From Bacteroidota bacterium (GTDB lineage Bacteria; Bacteroidota; Bacteroidia; Chitinophagales; Chitinophagaceae), in assembly GCA_018267705.1 (NCBI GenBank), contig JAFDXX010000017.1, positions 62,001 to 126,000 on the forward strand: DNA of 64,000 nt. Reading direction: 5' to 3'. Positions 46,766 to 55,780 of the stretch are shown in pieces. The notes under the pieces are model-generated. The model searched no databases. It was given only the letters and a program-made list of their open reading frames with translations, and had not been told where the DNA came from. The translations under genes and the position numbers were made by a program. Position 1 is the stretch's first letter. Every line of letters begins with the position of its first letter.

Positions 46766-46838
46766 TGGTGTGGGGCGGGATCGAACCGCCGACACAAGGA
46801 TTTTCAGTCCTTTGCTCTACCTACTGAGCTACCGCACC
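46766..46838 (-). tRNA. tRNA-Phe (anticodon GAA)
   Basis: Reverse strand: acceptor GGTGCGG with CCACACC (pair 5-68 is a C-A mismatch), discriminator A, D arm GCTCAGTAGGTAGAGC, anticodon loop CTGAAAA (GAA), T loop GTTCGATCC. CCA is not encoded. Confidence 0.93.
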
Positions 46839-46853
46839 ATCCGTAAAGGGCTG

Positions 46854-46882
46854 CAAATATAGGTTGCCATATTTAATTTCAA
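46854..46882 (-). promoter_or_regulatory. Promoter of tRNA-Phe
   Basis: Reverse strand: TTG, 18-base spacer, TATATTTG, then CAGCCC. Exact consensus and identical core to the tRNA-Ser(GCT) promoter. Confidence 0.78.
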
Positions 46883-46911
46883 AAACTTATTATAAATAGT
46901 TTTTAAAACAA

Positions 46912-48363
46912 TTAAAATTCGCAATTTTTTGGTGTTCTTGCAAATGGTATAACATCTCTAATATTGGTCATACCTGTTACAAACTGCACCATTCTTTCAA
47001 AGCCTAAACCAAAACCAGCATGTGGTACTGTTCCAAAACGGCGGGTATCTAAATACCAACTCATTTCTTTTATAGGTATATTAAATTGTTCCATTTTTTT
47101 AACTAATACATCGTAGCGTTCTTCTCTTTGGCTGCCGCCTACAATTTCTCCAATACCCGGAGCCAAAATATCCATTGCTGCAACTGTTTCTTTTCCTGCT
47201 TCGCAGCCATCATTTAAACGCATATAAAATGCTTTAATGGCAGCAGGGTACCCTGTTACAATTACCGGTTTTTTAAAATGTTTTTCAACTAAATATCTCT
47301 CATGTTCACTTTGCATATCTATTCCCCAACTTACATCGTATTTAAATTTTTTCTTTTTGTAGTGAGGAGAATCTAATAAAATTTGAATGGCTTCTGTGTA
47401 AGTAATGCGTTCAAATTTATTATCGGTAACAAATTTTAATTTTTCAACTAAACCAAATTCTTGCCTTTCGTTTTGTGGTTTTTGTTTTTCTTCTTCAGCA
47501 AGGCGGGCATCTAAAAATTCAAGATCTTCTTTATTGTTTTCTATAACGTAACTAATAAGATATTGAATAAATTCTTCGGCCAAGTTCATATTATCTTCAA
47601 TATCATAAAAAGCCATTTCGGGTTCTATCATCCAAAACTCTGCTAAATGCCTTGTTGTATTAGAATTTTCTGCTCTGAAAGTTGGACCAAAAGTATATAT
47701 ATCACTAAAAGCCATTGCTCCTAATTCACCTTCCAATTGACCGCTAACAGTAAGGTTGGTTGCTTTTCCAAAAAAGTCTTCAGCAAAATCTATTGTGCCA
47801 TCTTCTTTTTTAGGTGCTGTTCCATCAATTGGTAAAGTAGTTACTTTAAACATTTCACCTGCACCTTCGGCATCGCTGGCAGTAATAATGGGAGTGTGCA
47901 AATACACAAATCCTTTTTCATTAAAAAATTTATGTACTGCAAATGCCAAAGAATGTCTTATACGAAAAACGGCACCAAATGTATTGGTTCTAAAACGCAT
48001 ATGTGCTATTTCACGTAAAAACTCAAGACTATGTTTTTTAGGTTGAAGTGGATATTTTTCTGCATCACTATCTCCTAAAATTTCTATTGTTACAGCTTTT
48101 AATTCAATAGTTTGCCCTTTGCCTAATGATGTTACAATTTCTCCTTTTACTTTTAATGATGCTCCGGTAGTAATGCGTTTTAAAGTTTCATCATTTAATA
48201 AACCTAATGCAATAACAACTTGTAAATTATTATTTGTGCTGCCATCATTCAATGCAATAAATTGGTTATTGCGAAAAGTACGCACCCAACCCATAACTGT
48301 TACTTCTTTTCCAACAAAATTGCTTTGCAATAATGTTTTAATTTTTGTTCTGTTGTTAAACAT
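46912..48363 (-). CDS. asnS: Asparagine--tRNA ligase
   Basis: Class II aminoacyl-tRNA synthetase of 483 aa. The N-terminal OB fold ([21 protein letters not shown]) binds the anticodon. The catalytic domain shows [39 protein letters not shown] (motif 2 region), [17 protein letters not shown] and [16 protein letters not shown] (motif 3). Its wording ([15 protein letters not shown]) is AsnRS rather than AspRS. The leader is about 80 bases from the predicted promoter and contains CCAATTTT/AAAATTGG repeats. Confidence 0.96.
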   Translation of the reverse strand: MFNNRTKIKTLLQSNFVGKEVTVMGWVRTFRNNQFIALNDGSTNNNLQVVIALGLLNDETLKRITTGASLKVKGEIVTSLGKGQTIELKAVTIEILGDSDAEKYPLQPKKHSLEFLREIAHMRFRTNTFGAVFRIRHSLAFAVHKFFNEKGFVYLHTPIITASDAEGAGEMFKVTTLPIDGTAPKKEDGTIDFAEDFFGKATNLTVSGQLEGELGAMAFSDIYTFGPTFRAENSNTTRHLAEFWMIEPEMAFYDIEDNMNLAEEFIQYLISYVIENNKEDLEFLDARLAEEEKQKPQNERQEFGLVEKLKFVTDNKFERITYTEAIQILLDSPHYKKKKFKYDVSWGIDMQSEHERYLVEKHFKKPVIVTGYPAAIKAFYMRLNDGCEAGKETVAAMDILAPGIGEIVGGSQREERYDVLVKKMEQFNIPIKEMSWYLDTRRFGTVPHAGFGLGFERMVQFVTGMTNIRDVIPFARTPKNCEF

Positions 48364-48446
48364 GATTTTAAAAGATGAATAATAAACAATGAAAAACTTT
48401 TTTAAACACCAATTTTAATTTTGAATAAAAAAACAAAATTGGGCTG

Positions 48447-48454
48447 CAAATATA
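48447..48454 (-). promoter_or_regulatory. -7 box (TATATTTG) upstream of asnS
   Basis: Reverse strand TATATTTG followed by CAGCCC, the same 14-base core as the tRNA-Ser(GCT) and tRNA-Phe promoters. No TTG at the ideal distance is seen. Confidence 0.55.
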
Positions 48455-48761
48455 AGCCCAACAAATGTTTTGCGTATGCAGAAAAAACGTAACAATAACT
48501 TTTTGTAATAAAATCAAGAGCATTACCTTCATATTGTGAATATTTTTTTCTTTCATTAATAAAAAACTACCTAACATTGCAGCAGAAATAGGTTGATGAG
48601 TGTGTAGTTTTATTTGTCCACTTATTCTTCAACCAAGCCTTTTCCGGTTAGCCAACCGAAATAAGTTTCAAAAAAATTTCAATTATTATTTTTAGTATTC
48701 AATAAAATTTTACAAGTATTAACAAGCTTATTAAAAGCTATCTGTTCATTCAAACATATAT
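48455..48761. other. Intergenic region upstream of rho
   Basis: About 300 bases, AT-rich, without a gene. A short hairpin CGGTT-AGCC-AACCG lies near 48648-48661. I see no full promoter match for rho. A leader-based control of rho is possible by analogy with other bacteria but not shown. Confidence 0.4.
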
Positions 48762-50357
48762 ATGTACGACATTCTTCAACTAAACGACATGCTGGTTCCT
48801 GAGCTGCTTGATATTGCAGAACAACTTAAAATTAATGATGCAAAAAAATTAGATAAGCAAGCTCTTGTTTACAAAATTTTAGATAGCCAAGCTGTGCAAC
48901 AATCTGAAAACAAAGAAGTTAGAAAACCAAGAACACGTAAACCTATTACGGTAAAAACTTCTACAACCAACGGAACCGAAGAAGCAGAAGTTGTTTCAGA
49001 AGCCCCTAAAAAAGAAAAAGTAAAAGCTAAGCCCAAAAAAGCTAAGGCAGAAGAAATAGAACCCGTTGCTTTAGTAGCAGAGGATGCGAATATATCTAAC
49101 CTTGCACAGCAAATGTTGCAAGCTACCGAAACAACTAACGAGCCAGTTGTTACAGAAGAAAATACAACAACAGAAGAAACAAACAATAATAACAATCAAC
49201 CACAAAAAAATTATCGCCGAGAACCTGTTTTTAATATTGAGTTTGATGGCGTAATTAATGGAGAAGGGGTTTTAGAAATGATGCCGGATGGTTATGGTTT
49301 TTTACGCTCATCAGATTATAATTATTTATCCTCTCCCGATGATGTGTATGTATCACCTTCTCAAATAAAATTGTTTGGTTTAAAAACCGGAGATACAGTT
49401 AATGGTTCTGTTCGCCCGCCAAAAGAAGGAGAAAAATATTTTGCTTTATTAAAAGTAGATAGTATTAACGGGAAAAAACCGGAAGAAGTTAGAGATCGTG
49501 TTCCGTTTGATTATTTAACACCTTTATTCCCGTATGAAAAATTAAACTTATATACTTCTCCCACAAACTATAGCACACGTGTAATGGATTTGTTTACACC
49601 AATAGGTAAAGGGCAACGTGGTTTAATTGTAGCCCAACCAAAAGTTGGTAAAACAATGTTGTTAAAAGAAGTAGCTAATGCTATTGCAGCCAACCATCCT
49701 GAATGTTATTTAATGGTGGTATTAATTGATGAAAGACCCGAAGAAGTTACCGATATGGAACGCAGCGTTAAAGCAGAAGTATTAGCAAGCACTTTTGATG
49801 AACCTGCTGAAAAACATGTAAAAGTTTCAAACATTGCCTTACAAAAAGCAAAACGTTTAGTTGAGTGTGGCCATGATGTAATTATTTTATTAGACAGTAT
49901 TACACGTTTGGCAAGAGCTCATAACACAGTTGCACCAAGTAGCGGTAAAGTATTAAGTGGCGGTGTAGAAGCTAATGCCATGCAAAAACCAAAACAATTT
50001 TTTGGTGCAGCACGTAAAATTGAACACGGCGGCAGCTTAACCATTTTAGCAACTGCTTTAATTGAAACAGGAAGTAAAATGGATGAAGTAATTTTTGAAG
50101 AATTTAAAGGAACAGGTAATATGGAATTACAGTTAGATAGAAGATTAGCTAACAAACGCATTTATCCTGCCATAGATTTAGTTTCTTCATCTACCAGAAG
50201 AGATGATTTATTATTAGATAAAGATGTATTGCAACGAATGAATATTCTTCGTTTATATATAAATGATATGAATACTGAAGAAGCAATGAATGAATTATTA
50301 AAACGCATGCGTGGTACTAAAAACAATGAAGAATTTTTAGCCAGCATGAACCGATAA
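48762..50357 (+). CDS. rho: Transcription termination factor Rho with long N-terminal insertion
   Basis: Hexameric RNA helicase that ends transcription. The Rho N-terminal helical domain (residues 1-47) is followed by about 115 residues of low-complexity Lys/Glu/Thr/Asn sequence ([16 protein letters not shown] to [10 protein letters not shown]), then the cold-shock-like RNA-binding domain ([15 protein letters not shown]) and the ATPase: AQPKVGKT (Walker A, residues 291-298), [13 protein letters not shown] and [12 protein letters not shown]. 531 aa. The insertion is typical of Bacteroidota Rho. Confidence 0.96.
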   Translation: MYDILQLNDMLVPELLDIAEQLKINDAKKLDKQALVYKILDSQAVQQSENKEVRKPRTRKPITVKTSTTNGTEEAEVVSEAPKKEKVKAKPKKAKAEEIEPVALVAEDANISNLAQQMLQATETTNEPVVTEENTTTEETNNNNNQPQKNYRREPVFNIEFDGVINGEGVLEMMPDGYGFLRSSDYNYLSSPDDVYVSPSQIKLFGLKTGDTVNGSVRPPKEGEKYFALLKVDSINGKKPEEVRDRVPFDYLTPLFPYEKLNLYTSPTNYSTRVMDLFTPIGKGQRGLIVAQPKVGKTMLLKEVANAIAANHPECYLMVVLIDERPEEVTDMERSVKAEVLASTFDEPAEKHVKVSNIALQKAKRLVECGHDVIILLDSITRLARAHNTVAPSSGKVLSGGVEANAMQKPKQFFGAARKIEHGGSLTILATALIETGSKMDEVIFEEFKGTGNMELQLDRRLANKRIYPAIDLVSSSTRRDDLLLDKDVLQRMNILRLYINDMNTEEAMNELLKRMRGTKNNEEFLASMNR

Positions 50358-50387
50358 TAAATTTTTATAATTTAAACCAGTGAAAAT

Positions 50388-53078
50388 TTAATAACTAGAG
50401 AATGATCTGCTTCGGTTAATTCTTAAATCTCGTAATACACCTGATTTTGGGCTAATAGTAAAACTAAATGATCTATACATACCTATAGGCGTAACATTAA
50501 TGGCTAATTGCCAACAGTGCATATCTCTTGTAATAAACATGCTGAATTGTTGTAGTTGTCCGGTATTAAAATCAAAATAACCGGTGCCACCAAATTTCCA
50601 TTTGGGTGTTAAACTAAAATCTCCATTAAAGTTGGCACTTGAATACATTACGTTATTATACGAATATGTTCCGTTTGAAATTTGGGCTTGTTTAGTAAAA
50701 GTTAAAGAGTAAGATAAACTTATACTCCATGGAATATCAAAATCTGTAAACTCTGCGGGGTTTGCTCTTGCAAATTGTAATTGTCTTTGCTGTTCATCGG
50801 GTGTTAAAAAAGGATCTACCGGAATATTTTTGTCTTTATTTTCTTTTCCGTTTTTCGATTTACTTTTAAACGAAGTAGAAATGGCAATGTTTCCGCTGGT
50901 TATACTTCCTAAATTATGTTTAGGTCCATTCCATGCATAAATATTTTTTCTATAACCTAAACTATCAAGCACATAAGGATCTAATGTGGCACTTGCGGTA
51001 ATATTTACTTTTTCAAATAATGTACTTCTTGCATATAAATTAAAAGTAGATAATGCAAAACTATCTGCCACTAAATTGTACGAACCGTTTATTCCAAAGC
51101 CATCTAACAATTTTATTTTTTTGGTAGTTTTTCCTGAAGTGTCTTTTTTATCTTTCACTTTCATTTCTAATAAATTATCAATAGAAAAATTTATTCCACC
51201 AAAAGTGCCTTCTCCAAAACCTCCGGGAACTACTCCATCAAAAACAGAAAACCGTGCTGTATGCCCAAAACTATCAACCTTTGCGTTGTAAAAATATTTG
51301 CTAACAAAATCTGGTTTATAAGTAAAGCCAATGCTTGGCCTTATTTCATGTCTAATTTTTGTTTCTCCGTGTTTTAAATTAAACGTACCAAATATTCTGG
51401 TGCTAGCATTAATACCAAAACTCATTTGTCTTTGTGTGTAAAACCCTTTTTGAATGGAGGTATCTATTTTATTTTTTGCAGAATCCCATGTTCTATATAT
51501 TTTTTGTCCAAACCATCTCTCTTCGTATGATATAGATGGACTAAGGGTTACAGGGCCTAAAGCAGGAAGTGATATACTAATGGGAATACTGTGTGTAGCC
51601 CCGTATTGAAAAGTATCTAACAATCTTTTAAAACTTACACCTGCAGTATCGTAAAAAGAGATTTGATTAGAAAAATTACCGCTATAACCAATACCAATAC
51701 TTTCATACCATTTTGGTGTACCAACTTTATCTTTCTTTTGAAAAGGATAAAATGTAACTACACTAAGTGTTGCCGTAGGAAAATTTAAGTTTACTAAATG
51801 TGTATTATTGTTTTGATTATGATTAAGGTTTAATGAAAGATTGACTTTGTTATTAAAATTTTTTGAATAACTGATAGATGAACTTAATTGGTTTTGATAA
51901 TTCTGATATGGATTGTTTAATAATGTTTGATTATACTTAGTGCTTCCAAATTGAACACTCGCACCAAATGTAGTACCGGGCCTTGCTCGCGTATCTTGTG
52001 TATGATTCCAATTAATCATAAAAGATTTGCTGGTAGTAAATTGATCTTTAGTAACAAGAGATGTGTTTAATGTTCTAGGGTTTTGTAGTGTTATACTTAA
52101 ACTTCCGGCATAATGATATCTCTTAATATATTTTGGTGCAACATTTAATGTCCATCCGCCATACGAATATAAATTGGCACGTGTAGTTACATCCCAATTA
52201 TCATTTACTACTTTATAATAGCCTAATCCTTCTAATCCAAAACCAAAATCTTGGCTTACGGTAAATGCAGGAACCAAAATGCCCGAATGTCTTCCTTGCA
52301 CCAACGGATAAATTCCAAATGGAATACCAATGGGTATAGGTACGCCTTCAAATTCAGGTGAGGCAGGACCACTAACAGCCAATTTATTGGTAATCATTTT
52401 TAATTTTCTTGAACGTATGGCAAAATGCGGTGTATCTAAATTACAAGTGGTAAACCTTGCTCTGTATGCATAAAAACTATTTGAATCAACTTTTTTTACA
52501 ACAGAAGCGTTTACAAAAATTTCATCTTCTTTCATATATGTATTTTTTGTAATACCTTTCATGGTTTTCATGTTGAAGATGATAGAGTCGCTTATAGAAG
52601 AAGTGGGGCCTTGCTTTAATTTGGGCTTACTTAAAGGGTTATTGCTTGTATCTAAAGCACCATACGCTTTTACTAATTGTGTTTCAGAATTATATTCAAT
52701 AGTGGCTGCTTCTAATTCAAGATCTTTATATTTTACATTAGCTTTTCCGTATAACAAAAATTCTCGTGTATTCAATTTTAAAACACCCGAATCTGCAGCT
52801 TCATATTTTACCGGAGCATCTAAAGAATCTTTAGATAATATTAATGTATCAATCTTACTAACTTTTGCAGAATCGGTAGCTTGGTTTACTGTATCGGAAA
52901 TTTCTTTTTTTTCTGTAGAATTAACTTTTACTTTTTTTGCAGGAATAGTATCTTGTACGCCGTTAGATAAATGATAAATAGGTTTCACCGCAAAGTTTAC
53001 TGCAACTAAGCGTAGAGAAATAAACAGCAATACAATAGCTGCGGGTATTTTAACGTTATTAGTAAAGTTTATAGGCAT
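50388..53078 (-). CDS. lptD: Putative LPS assembly outer membrane protein LptD
   Basis: Large outer-membrane beta-barrel thought to insert LPS or a related lipid glycan into the outer leaflet. 896 aa from the ATG at 53078: a hydrophobic N terminus, a short OstA-like domain (VLKLNTREFLLYGKANVKY near residues 95-115), then a long aromatic-rich barrel with GRHSGILVPAF near 260 and an aromatic end. The family in Bacteroidota is annotated as LptD by remote similarity. It converges with rho (30-base gap). A TATTTTTG box lies 11 bases before the ATG. Confidence 0.82.
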   Translation of the reverse strand: MPINFTNNVKIPAAIVLLFISLRLVAVNFAVKPIYHLSNGVQDTIPAKKVKVNSTEKKEISDTVNQATDSAKVSKIDTLILSKDSLDAPVKYEAADSGVLKLNTREFLLYGKANVKYKDLELEAATIEYNSETQLVKAYGALDTSNNPLSKPKLKQGPTSSISDSIIFNMKTMKGITKNTYMKEDEIFVNASVVKKVDSNSFYAYRARFTTCNLDTPHFAIRSRKLKMITNKLAVSGPASPEFEGVPIPIGIPFGIYPLVQGRHSGILVPAFTVSQDFGFGLEGLGYYKVVNDNWDVTTRANLYSYGGWTLNVAPKYIKRYHYAGSLSITLQNPRTLNTSLVTKDQFTTSKSFMINWNHTQDTRARPGTTFGASVQFGSTKYNQTLLNNPYQNYQNQLSSSISYSKNFNNKVNLSLNLNHNQNNNTHLVNLNFPTATLSVVTFYPFQKKDKVGTPKWYESIGIGYSGNFSNQISFYDTAGVSFKRLLDTFQYGATHSIPISISLPALGPVTLSPSISYEERWFGQKIYRTWDSAKNKIDTSIQKGFYTQRQMSFGINASTRIFGTFNLKHGETKIRHEIRPSIGFTYKPDFVSKYFYNAKVDSFGHTARFSVFDGVVPGGFGEGTFGGINFSIDNLLEMKVKDKKDTSGKTTKKIKLLDGFGINGSYNLVADSFALSTFNLYARSTLFEKVNITASATLDPYVLDSLGYRKNIYAWNGPKHNLGSITSGNIAISTSFKSKSKNGKENKDKNIPVDPFLTPDEQQRQLQFARANPAEFTDFDIPWSISLSYSLTFTKQAQISNGTYSYNNVMYSSANFNGDFSLTPKWKFGGTGYFDFNTGQLQQFSMFITRDMHCWQLAINVTPIGMYRSFSFTISPKSGVLRDLRINRSRSFSSY

Positions 53079-53147
53079 GCTTGTGGTAGCAAAAATAAGT
53101 GTTAGCAATTAATAGATTAAGTAAACAAAATGCTTTAACGAATTGAT

Positions 53148-54083
53148 ATGAAGTTGAAAAAAAATATTGCATTGGTTTTATTCGGTTTGGGGATAGTTAG
53201 TTTATTGGCTTTTTCAAATAAAGAAAATGTTGGTAGTGGCACAAAATCTCAGAAAACATTAAAAAGAATTGTAATAGATCCTGGGCATGGCGGCTTTCCG
53301 AAAGCAGGTCAGGGGAACTATGGAGCATCAAGTGAATGGATTGAAGAAAAAGATGCAGGGTTAGCCGTTGCATTTAAGCTTAAAAAAATTATAGAAGAAT
53401 CTATTCCCGATGTTGAAGTTTTTTTAACCAGAACTACCGATGTGTTTGATAATGCACGTGTGAAAGCCAATAAAGCCAACGATTTTAAAGGAGATTTATT
53501 TATATCACTTCATTGTAACGGACAAGACCCTATACCACACAAAGAAATTGTAGATTATAAAACAGTTACCGTAAAACGAAGAGGAAAAAAAATATCTAAA
53601 AAAGTTCCTGTTTATCATACATACTATACACCCAATCCGGCACACGGTACAGAAACCTATATTTGGGGTATTGGAAAAAATAATGAAAAAGAAGAGGCAG
53701 TAGGAGAACAAAATTTTTCTGATAGTTCAATTGTAAATTTTGATCCAAAAGATCCTGCACAAAAATTAGCCATTTCTTTACGAACAGAAAAATATGCAGA
53801 ACGTAGCCGATTATTAGCAGCAACAGTTGAAGAAGAATTTGCTAAACAAGGTAGGGTAAGCCGCGGTGTAAAACAAAGAGACAATAAAGGAATTTGGGTT
53901 TTACAAGCTGTTGCCATGCCTGCAATTTTAGTTGAAATGGGTTTTTTAAGTTATCCTGAAGAAGGAAAATATATTGCAAGTGAACAAGGGCAACAAGAAA
54001 TTGCCGAAGCCATTGGCAGAGCTGTTAAACGCTATAAATTTTCTTTAGATAATAAAATGAATAACGGAAAAACATCTAAATAG
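53148..54083 (+). CDS. N-acetylmuramoyl-L-alanine amidase (AmiC type)
   Basis: Zinc amidase that cuts the bond between MurNAc and the peptide stem, used in cell separation. After a signal anchor the Amidase_3 domain has VIDPGHGGF (His47), EEKD (second ligand Glu near 66), ISLHCNGQ (His122) and AILVEMGFLS (catalytic Glu). A Lys/Arg-rich insertion (KRRGKKISKK) sits near residue 146. 311 aa. EnvC-like proteins, such as the one at 36.7 kb, activate amidases of this class. Confidence 0.93.
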   Translation: MKLKKNIALVLFGLGIVSLLAFSNKENVGSGTKSQKTLKRIVIDPGHGGFPKAGQGNYGASSEWIEEKDAGLAVAFKLKKIIEESIPDVEVFLTRTTDVFDNARVKANKANDFKGDLFISLHCNGQDPIPHKEIVDYKTVTVKRRGKKISKKVPVYHTYYTPNPAHGTETYIWGIGKNNEKEEAVGEQNFSDSSIVNFDPKDPAQKLAISLRTEKYAERSRLLAATVEEEFAKQGRVSRGVKQRDNKGIWVLQAVAMPAILVEMGFLSYPEEGKYIASEQGQQEIAEAIGRAVKRYKFSLDNKMNNGKTSK

Positions 54084-54089
54084 TTTTTA

Positions 54090-54620
54090 TTATTCAATAT
54101 TGGGAATGTTGGCAATTGCAGTAAGTGTATCTAATCTATATCTTTTTATTGCATTACCAATTTGTTTTTTCCAAATTAATGGTGTTGTACTGTAACCTGC
54201 TTTTGCCATAGCATTTAACCACAAATTATAATCTTGGTTATCTTTTAATTTTTCATAATAACTTTTTCTAGTAATCATTTTTGAAAAGGCAATAAAAGAA
54301 TCTTCATCTGTTGCGTAAGCTTTAAACTTAGTTTTTATTCCTTGTGTTTTCAATAAATTATTTTTTCCAACAATACCAAAATGATTGTGTAATAGTTTGG
54401 GGTTTCTATCTTTTCCGGCCCCCGATTCAATAACAGCTACTCCTAATATAATGCTCATAGGAATGCCATATTTTACTGATAATTGAGCAGCCAATGGTTT
54501 GTATTTGTTAAAATAATTATGCACACTTTTTTGTGCAATGGCACATTGCGTAGATACAAAAAGAAATAGTGCCGCAATAGCAATCTTCTTATAAAATAAT
54601 TGTTTATAAAATTGCAGCAT
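54090..54620 (-). CDS. Glucosaminidase-domain protein (GH73-like)
   Basis: Predicted peptidoglycan beta-N-acetylglucosaminidase. Residues 1-28 are a signal peptide (to CAIAQ). The GH73 core follows: YGIPMSIILGVAVIESGAGKD with the general-acid Glu, HNHFGIVG, FKAYATDEDSFIAF and YSTTPLIWKKQIGNAIKRY. 176 aa from the ATG at 54620; a TTG at 54641 is less likely. It converges with the amidase gene, leaving six bases between the stops. Confidence 0.9.
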   Translation of the reverse strand: MLQFYKQLFYKKIAIAALFLFVSTQCAIAQKSVHNYFNKYKPLAAQLSVKYGIPMSIILGVAVIESGAGKDRNPKLLHNHFGIVGKNNLLKTQGIKTKFKAYATDEDSFIAFSKMITRKSYYEKLKDNQDYNLWLNAMAKAGYSTTPLIWKKQIGNAIKRYRLDTLTAIANIPNIE

Positions 54621-54772
54621 ATTAATAAATAATTTATGCAAATTACTAAAATTTATTATGTTTTACTTTTATTAACTGGGCATTTTAACAAAAACCACAC
54701 CAATAATATCCCTTAGTTTTGTAAGTATTATCTTAGCATAGAACAAGTACATTTAAAAATAGGCAAGTAACA

Positions 54773-55777
54773 ATGAAAATAACCAACGAAACAAAAGTAG
54801 GTGCATTAACAGCCATTGCAATTACGCTGTTAATATTAGGATTTAATTTTTTAAAGGGAAAGAGTTTACTTAAAACCGGAAACTTTTTATATGCAAAATA
54901 TACCGATGCTAAAGGGCTGATGATTTCTAATCCGGTTTACGCTAACGGATTTCAAATTGGAAGTATTTATGATATTGAAAATGAAGATGAAAATTTAAAA
55001 AACATTATAGTAACTATTAAATTAAAAAGCAGTTATAATATTCCAACCAGCTCTGTTGCAAGCATTAATAGTAATCCATTGGGTACATCAAGCATTGAAA
55101 TTAATTTAGGAAAAGATGAAGCATTTTTACATCAGGGTGATACTATAAAAACTATTAATAGTGAAGGTATAATGGGCGAAGTAAAAGCTGCATTAATTCC
55201 TGTAACAGATCAATTAAAACACACCATGCATAGTTTAGATACGGTGTTGTTAAATATTAATACCATTTTCGACCCCAACACAAAAAATAATTTACAACAA
55301 GTTATAGCCAACTTAAATAAAACAACTGCTAACTTAACAGAATCAAGTATTTCATTGCAAAGTATGTTAGATAAACAAAGCGGCGCTATTACACAATCAA
55401 TGAACAATATAAACAGTTTTACAAAAAATTTAGCAGACAATAATGATAAAATAACGCACACCTTAGATAATTTACAAACCACAACCAACAATCTTTCAAA
55501 AACAGATATTCAAGGCTCTATAGCAGAATTAAAAAAATCGGTACAAACACTAAATAGCGTTTTGGATAAAATTAATTCAGGAAAAGGATCCTTAGGTTTA
55601 TTAATGAATGATAAAACATTATATAATAATTTAACCAATACTGTTAGAAGTGCTAATATTTTAATTGATGATTTAAAAACACACCCTAAACGTTATGTAA
55701 ATATTTCTGTATTTGGGAAAAAAGATAAATCAACACCATTAACTGCACCATTAAATGATTCGGCCAATAAAAAATAA
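54773..55777 (+). CDS. MlaD/MCE domain lipid transport protein
   Basis: Periplasmic lipid-binding component of an Mla-type transporter, anchored by an N-terminal helix (ALTAIAITLLILGFNFL). The MCE domain spans about residues 35-115 (FLYAKYTDAKGLMISNPVYA, GFQIGSIYDIE, SSIEINLG). A long helical Asn/Thr-rich region (150-300) may form a tube or coiled coil. 334 aa. A TAGTTTTG box lies 51 bases before the ATG but lacks a clear -33 partner. The next gene is three bases away. Confidence 0.9.
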   Translation: MKITNETKVGALTAIAITLLILGFNFLKGKSLLKTGNFLYAKYTDAKGLMISNPVYANGFQIGSIYDIENEDENLKNIIVTIKLKSSYNIPTSSVASINSNPLGTSSIEINLGKDEAFLHQGDTIKTINSEGIMGEVKAALIPVTDQLKHTMHSLDTVLLNINTIFDPNTKNNLQQVIANLNKTTANLTESSISLQSMLDKQSGAITQSMNNINSFTKNLADNNDKITHTLDNLQTTTNNLSKTDIQGSIAELKKSVQTLNSVLDKINSGKGSLGLLMNDKTLYNNLTNTVRSANILIDDLKTHPKRYVNISVFGKKDKSTPLTAPLNDSANKK

Positions 55778-55780
55778 ATT

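Noticed and set aside
50986..51291. Long open frames antisense to lptD, gldJ, the malic enzyme and rho
   Set aside because: They mirror the codons of well-supported genes, have no family motifs and no promoters.
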